Shown piece by piece: positions 51,644-58,500 of a stretch of 64,000 nt of DNA (the stretch's first letter is position 1; each line of letters begins with the position of its first letter). The notes beneath the pieces are model-generated. The model was not told the origin of the DNA, made no database searches, and worked only from the letters and a program-made list of their open reading frames with translations. Position numbers and translations under genes: made by a program. Source of the stretch: Acestrorhynchus altus (taxonomy: Eukaryota > Chordata > Actinopteri > Characiformes > Acestrorhynchidae); contig CM067511.1 of NCBI GenBank assembly GCA_034509495.1, positions 29,059,990-29,123,989 on the forward strand, given 5' to 3'.

Positions 51644-51720
<77 letters not shown>

Positions 51721-52882
51721 TATATGTGGATAACTAGCACCCTCTATGGTCAGATCTGATTGTACACTTGCATATGACAGAGATCATGTTGAACTGGACT
51801 CTGTTAAGGTGATTTTTAGATCATGCATCAGAATAAACCCATAAAACCACAGATTCAGTGTTTCACGTCGTGCACTGGTAAGCCCTAGAAATTCCATATT
51901 TCCAGCTGTTTCAGCAACAGTGCATCAGTGAAATGGAATTTGGTATAACGGTTCAATTTCTAATCATTAAGCAATTATTTGAGTTTATTTATTTTAGTTC
52001 ATTATTTGCAGTTATATGCTTATTGTTTGCTGTTTAAAGCTGATAATAAATACCAACACAGACATAGACAGAGAGTGATAGAGTGAGAGAATGACAAAAT
52101 TACGAATGGCTGCCATATCACATTACTCTTAATTTGAAGAGCAAAATTAAAAACACTGATGTAAATATTATATAGGCTTTAACAAAATAACATGCACAAT
52201 TTCTTTTGTCAAAATATTCCTTTATTTCCTTGAAATAAGACGACACCTCAACTTATTTAATAAGCAAAACGACTCCATATTGTACCACTTATATCTGTAA
52301 TCACCAATTTGCATCTAGGTTCATTTGCATTGGAAGCACTGTGCCCTAAACTGGCCACGGGCACTCGGCGTAGCGTAGTGGGTTACAGCATTGCCTGTGG
52401 CAAACTACCATTTGATTCCCAGGCAAGTGAACCATGCTAGACTAATAAGAGTCAAGGATAATAGCTACACTTTGTCATTCTCAGTACATTACTGTCCTAA
52501 TTAACATCAGTTTAATAGGACCCAAAATAGAACCCCTCCACGACCTGTGGTGTAAGAGGTTAAATGTAAGGCGCTCTGTATAACTGTCCCTAACTAGTGG
52601 CTATTTTAGTAAACCTGCCCCTCCTCACACTGTTCAAAGCTTTGAGAAATGACCACGAAACCTACTATCTGTGACATAAATGTCCGGGTTTAAAACGTAT
52701 AAATAGAATCTGTAATCCGTCACACACAAATTTGCTGCTGCCAGGCCGAAATGTGGCTTACAAAGGTTTAAGGTTTGCTTTTTAATTGCTTCTCATCTGA
52801 TCAAATGCATGGAACCTTAATCTTTAGCCAAAAGCTGACAAGATCAAAGTCAGCACTAATCAAACAGAATATGAGTGTGTGA

Positions 52883-52919
<37 letters not shown>

Positions 52920-53025
52920 CACCTCTTCAATTTGTTTGTGTGTGTCCTCGATTGAGCAAGAGTATGACTGGATAATCTCCTTCATATGCTGGATATGGCT
53001 TTCCTCAATATCTTGGAATTTCTGT

Positions 53026-53075
<50 letters not shown>

Positions 53076-53958
53076 ATTCGATTAATACGAGACAGCGAAA
53101 AAGCTGCCATTTCCATGTTTTAAACATTACTTTAAAGAGAAAGATGAAGTTATTAGCTAGTACTCAGCACCGTGTCTTTATCAGATCCTAAAGAGAAGTT
53201 TGGATCCAATTATGTACTAGATAAAAAAATGCACTACACAGACTGGTCTGGCTGGATAAACTGGTGGACTTTATTAAGGGGAAGCTTAAGGAGTTAAGTA
53301 TGAGTACACAGGTAAGGCAAGTTTACCCAAAGAACATTAAAGCAAAATCAAAGTCCTTCACAAAGGCTTTTACAACCAACTACTGAATTAAAGTGCTGGG
53401 AGTTAACTCTTAGAACCCGTGATCCACACAGTTACATGCCATTTTCTAGGCTTCATATAACAGGATCAAAGGAACCTACAGACATGATACACATACTGTA
53501 ACCAACTACAAGTCCCACCCAATCAAACCATAATTAAACAATCAAGCATATTCAGGTTGTTTTTATTTTATTTGGACTACTCTCAAATATTTTGATTATT
53601 GTAAATATCTTTGCATTTTCAGCTGATTTGATGCCATTACGGGGCAGAAATTGAAGTAGCTTAGCTTTATATGATGGAATGGCTGGTTAGAAACTGTTGC
53701 AGAAGCTGATTTAAGAAAATAAAGTCATCAATTCACAGTTAAAATGTGAAACATTAAGGAAAGAAAACATTAACACAAGCATAATCAAAGCAAGGGTTCT
53801 TTTCTACAACTCAGAGTATGTCTTGTGTGTCTTGTGTCCATGTGTCCCCCCCCACATGTCTCTGTGTGTCCCTGTGTGAAAGCGATACCTCTTTTGTAGG
53901 CACTTCCTGTAAGGCATCTGTTTGGGTGGTCTGGGAACACACAGAAGAAGGTCTGTGC

Positions 53959-53998
<40 letters not shown>

Positions 53999-54295
53999 TG
54001 AGCTGATCTCATGTTTACGATCATCTCAGACTGACAGTTAGGGTTTGGGCAGACATGAGGAGCAGAGAGGAAACGAGTGAAAGCACGAATAAACGAGTGG
54101 AAACAGGATAATTACAGCATGAAGATGAGCACGCGTGACCACAGGAACACACTCGAGTGTTTGTGTGAGTGTGTGTGTTTGGGAGTGCGTGTGCGTCTGA
54201 TTTTGATAGAGACTATCATCGTATCATCTCAAATGGTTCCAATCTGAAAGACCACACTGATCCCATTACGGGGGAAAAAACACAACTTCCCTATG

Positions 54296-54387
<92 letters not shown>

Positions 54388-55426
54388 CCACATATACACA
54401 CACACACACACAGTTCCACATATACACACACATGCATACCTGTGCTGTCTCTGCCATTTTCTGCTCGAATTCGGTCTTGGTGCTGGCGTACTTCTCCACG
54501 TAGGACTTGTACAGCTCTGTGGCCTTCTTCACCTTTACTCCAGACTATCAAATCACCCCAAGACACATCAGATCAAAGCCTTAGTCATATTACTCATTAC
54601 TCATAATCATATGATTTAACATGAATAAAGACAAAAAGTCAGAATAAACAGATTCAGAAACAGAACACCAATCGCAAAAAAAATACACAGGAAGTAGTGA
54701 TTTGGTTTGAACATATCCATTGTAGAAACACTTACCGGCTCTTTTTATTGTGATTGGGATTATTTTAATATTGTAATTTCACCCCAGTGACCTTTAGGCC
54801 AGTCTACTCCCCCATCACACAACGTCACTAGTGCTAGGAGGCTTAAGGCCAGAAGAGTGGCTCAGAACCACTCAGAACTGACTCAGAAGAAGCACATGAG
54901 GAAGTTCCACATCTGTTCAAACTGCTGCTACCACATAACTGGACAGTTGAACACACTTGGAGGAGAACACTAACACTAGCCTTGCATTCACACTACAGGC
55001 GACAAGTTGCGAACTTCACCTCACTCTCTCGTGGGTGTGATCGCGGCTGTCTGCATCGTCACGTGTGGTCGTGTACCGAGGTTCCTCGGTTGCTGTTTCG
55101 CCTGCTGCTTGTCGTGTGCACTCTTAGGAAATGACTGGTCGCTTGTCATTCTGTCGCCTGGTAGTGTGACCACAGGGTAAGGCTATGTCCACATTCAGAC
55201 ATGCAGAGGTAGCTCCACGCATTTAGTTCCATAACAAAAGCCCATTTCCCACATGAGAACCTCTGGAACATTTGGTATCATTGCACAGAAGCACCCTAGA
55301 CTGAGTTCACTCGTGGCCTGATCTAGGTCTGGGAGGAGATACCACAAGACACCATCCACTGTCCCCTCAGGAGCATGCCCAGAGATTGTTAGGTGTGTAC
55401 AGTGGCACGTGGGGTCAAGCACACAA

Positions 55427-55503
<77 letters not shown>

Positions 55504-58500
55504 CTGCCATGCCCCCCTTATATAATTAAAGTTGAGATGAGTTGGCAGCCTCCAAGATACAGTTAGCCCAAGGGACACAATATGTCATTGTAGGTGTGTG
55601 TGTGCGCGCGCGCATGTGTGCCAGCTTTGCATTTTATTCTGCTATATGTCATTGTCCTTCTGTCTCATGTGGCACTGTAGGTGTGTGAACGTGTGTGTGT
55701 ACCTTGTCGAGGTCTCTCTGTGTGGCTCCTTCTTTGCGCATGCGCTCCTGCTCCATGGTCTTGTTGTTGTAGTTCTCTTTGCTCTTCTGCAGGGCCTGAG
55801 AGACACTCTGGATGTTCTGCACTGCTTCCAGTGTGGACGCCACTTCTTCCTTAGTCTGCCAGAGATATGACCACAACAGCAATGAACTTCTGGACTACCA
55901 TGCGACAACATGAAGACAACAAAAGTGGTCACAGCATTACACTATGTAGAACATGAGGTTTTATATATATATATATATGGGGATTGGATGGATTTTTGTT
56001 TATATTTTATGGTCTATTTATGTTTTCTGTCACATCACAAAAACCTTTATATGGGCCCTTTAAACAAGCTATTCTGTACCAACACATGAAAAGATAATGC
56101 CTGTTACTGGAAAATGGCTATCGTCATGTGCTAACCTTAAAGGCTCACATACTTTTGACACCCACAGACACATAATATTGGATCTTTTTCTCAATAATTC
56201 AAAGACAAAGTGCAATAATTCTGCCTCATTTGTCCACACACTGGCACACATCTATACACACTTGGGGACAGTGAGCATTGGGCAGCCCTGTCCATGGCAC
56301 TGGAGGAGCAGCTGAGGAGTGCCTCAACTTCAGTCACGTCCTGCCAGTTCAGGGAATCAAACCGGCAACCTTCCGGTCACATGGTTCCCTAAGAAGCATG
56401 CCACGGCTGCCCTCCCCCGATATTAGTTCAACCTGGTCCATTTAGGCACCTTCTTAGCATTCACTCTTTAATTCTAACTCTTTTTGGGTGCACTTGTAAT
56501 TTTTGTGTGGTGTTACGTACTAAAAATGCCCGTGACTCATTTTAATCAAGCGAGGATAAAGCTTCTGGTTTAGTCTGGTTTAAAGTAGCCCTTCAGGACC
56601 AAATCACGAAAACACTCTCAGCTGCTTTGCAGTCAATCAACCTGCGGTAGTGGCCGCACCCTGTTCTCAGTCATACTCAACATATGGTGGATTTGGCCGA
56701 GAAGACCGTGCGAACCTTCTCGGCCCTGATTTATAGTGATTTAACGTGGCCACACATCTCTCGGAGATAAACAGCATTTCTTTGATTATGAACAAGCTAC
56801 AGTTATCGTTCTCTTTCGGTACTGCCCGATACAGATCCTGTCACGACACCCTGTAAGGAACTGGCCTGGACCAGACAGATAATGGAGGAAAAATGTTTGA
56901 CCAGTTTCAAAGGCTTTCCATGCATATTATTCTCAAATGCAATTCTAAACACGCAGGGTTGAATTTTCTACAGACGGAAAACTCCGAGCGGGGCCAAAAG
57001 CAGCAACAGCGTGAGCAGCGCAGTGTAAGAGTTCATATCCGTCTAAAACCTCCTGAGCGTGGTTGTGATTACAGTCTGTAAATGAATAAACGCTTCCTTC
57101 CAGTGGATCCTCCGACTGTTCAGAACAGGGCTGCTGCAGAACTTCTAACATTAAACTCTGGGCTTTTTAAAAACGCAAATATTATTCTAACACTGTGGTC
57201 ACAAATGTTCAGCTCTACGCTCTTCAGCTATTCATCAACTGAGTTGGGTTGAGTTTCTGACCCATTAACCACTACTGGACATTTCAGGGTCTCAACTTTT
57301 CAACCTGGAGAACCAGAAGAAGAATGTTCTTCTTTCGCCATCTCCATGTCCACCTTCGCTACATCCATAAACCTTCTCTGAGGGCTTCCTCTTCTCCTTC
57401 TGCCCGGGAGCTCCATATCCAACATTCTTTGTCTGATTTATCCACTATTCCTCCAAACCTGGCCTCTCTGGCTTTATCTCCAAACTGCTCCACCTTCACC
57501 GTCCCTCTGACAAAAATCTCAGCATCCTCATCTCCACCACCTCCAGCTCAGCCTCCTGTCTGTTAGACAGAACCACAGTCTCCAAACCAGACATCATAGC
57601 AGGTCTCACTACTGTCTTGTAAACCTTCCTTTTCACTCTTGCTGCTCTCCTTCTGTCACACATCAGCCCTGACACCCATCTCCACCCACTCCATCCTGCC
57701 TGCACCCTCTTCTTCACCTCTTTATATAACAATAACAATATTATTATTAAATGTCTTTATTAAGACTCCATCTCAGTCTCTCTCCGGAGATATTTATAAC
57801 TTTATATAGTAAAATTACACCCTTTAAATCAAAATAGGCAAAACAGACAGAAGGAGGGTGGAAACGGAGAGGATGTGCATGTGTGAGAGTGAGACAGAGG
57901 TGTGAGAAAAAGAGTGCGAGACACGTTAGGAGGAACTGAGCGAGAGCTGCTTGCACGAGCACGTGCCAAACACAGCTCATTCACAGACAGTGTTTTATGT
58001 CTGAAGCCACTTGGAGGATCCAGGATCATGTATTTAACATGAGGCGCTGCTGTACGCTGCTGTCAGGATCCACACCGCTGCTGCTCGCTTCACGAAAACA
58101 CGACACACCACACGCCTCACGCACTTTAAAGTTCCCTTTCAGCCAGAAAAACAAATCTCTGCTCCGTCTCGACCTCGCTGGATATTCAGAGCCAAACCAA
58201 CCCACCAACCATCCCAAACAAATGCAGAAGCCGCTCAATAACAGGCCAGTCAGTCCAGCCAGAGGGGGCTTGATGTGATGACATCAGCAAACAGAGCAAA
58301 TTTTATAGTTACTCAAACATTACGAGGAAGTAAACAGACCGAGAGTCTCGTTTTGCACAGTTAGACATCCTGTTTAACAACCAGCCTCATTGGTTCTTCC
58401 TCAAATCTTCTTCCTAAAACCTACTTACAAAGACTCAGACGCTCAACACGTCTTATTTTCCTTTTTTTGGGGTTTGTTCAATTTAACACTGCAGTCATTA

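Larger units (their letters stand above)
49610..52922 (-). other. fcho2 intron
   Basis: It contains a Tc1 terminal relic (49649-49790), (CA)n tracts (50907-50959, 51645-51717), a SINE (52356-52640) and the GT tract at 52887-52916. The block 50130-50560 is GC-richer and may be an old repeat. Confidence 0.7.
53074..54439 (-). other. fcho2 intron remainder
   Basis: Apart from (GT)n at 53962-53998 and (CA)n at 54298-54384, no element was recognised. Confidence 0.6.
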
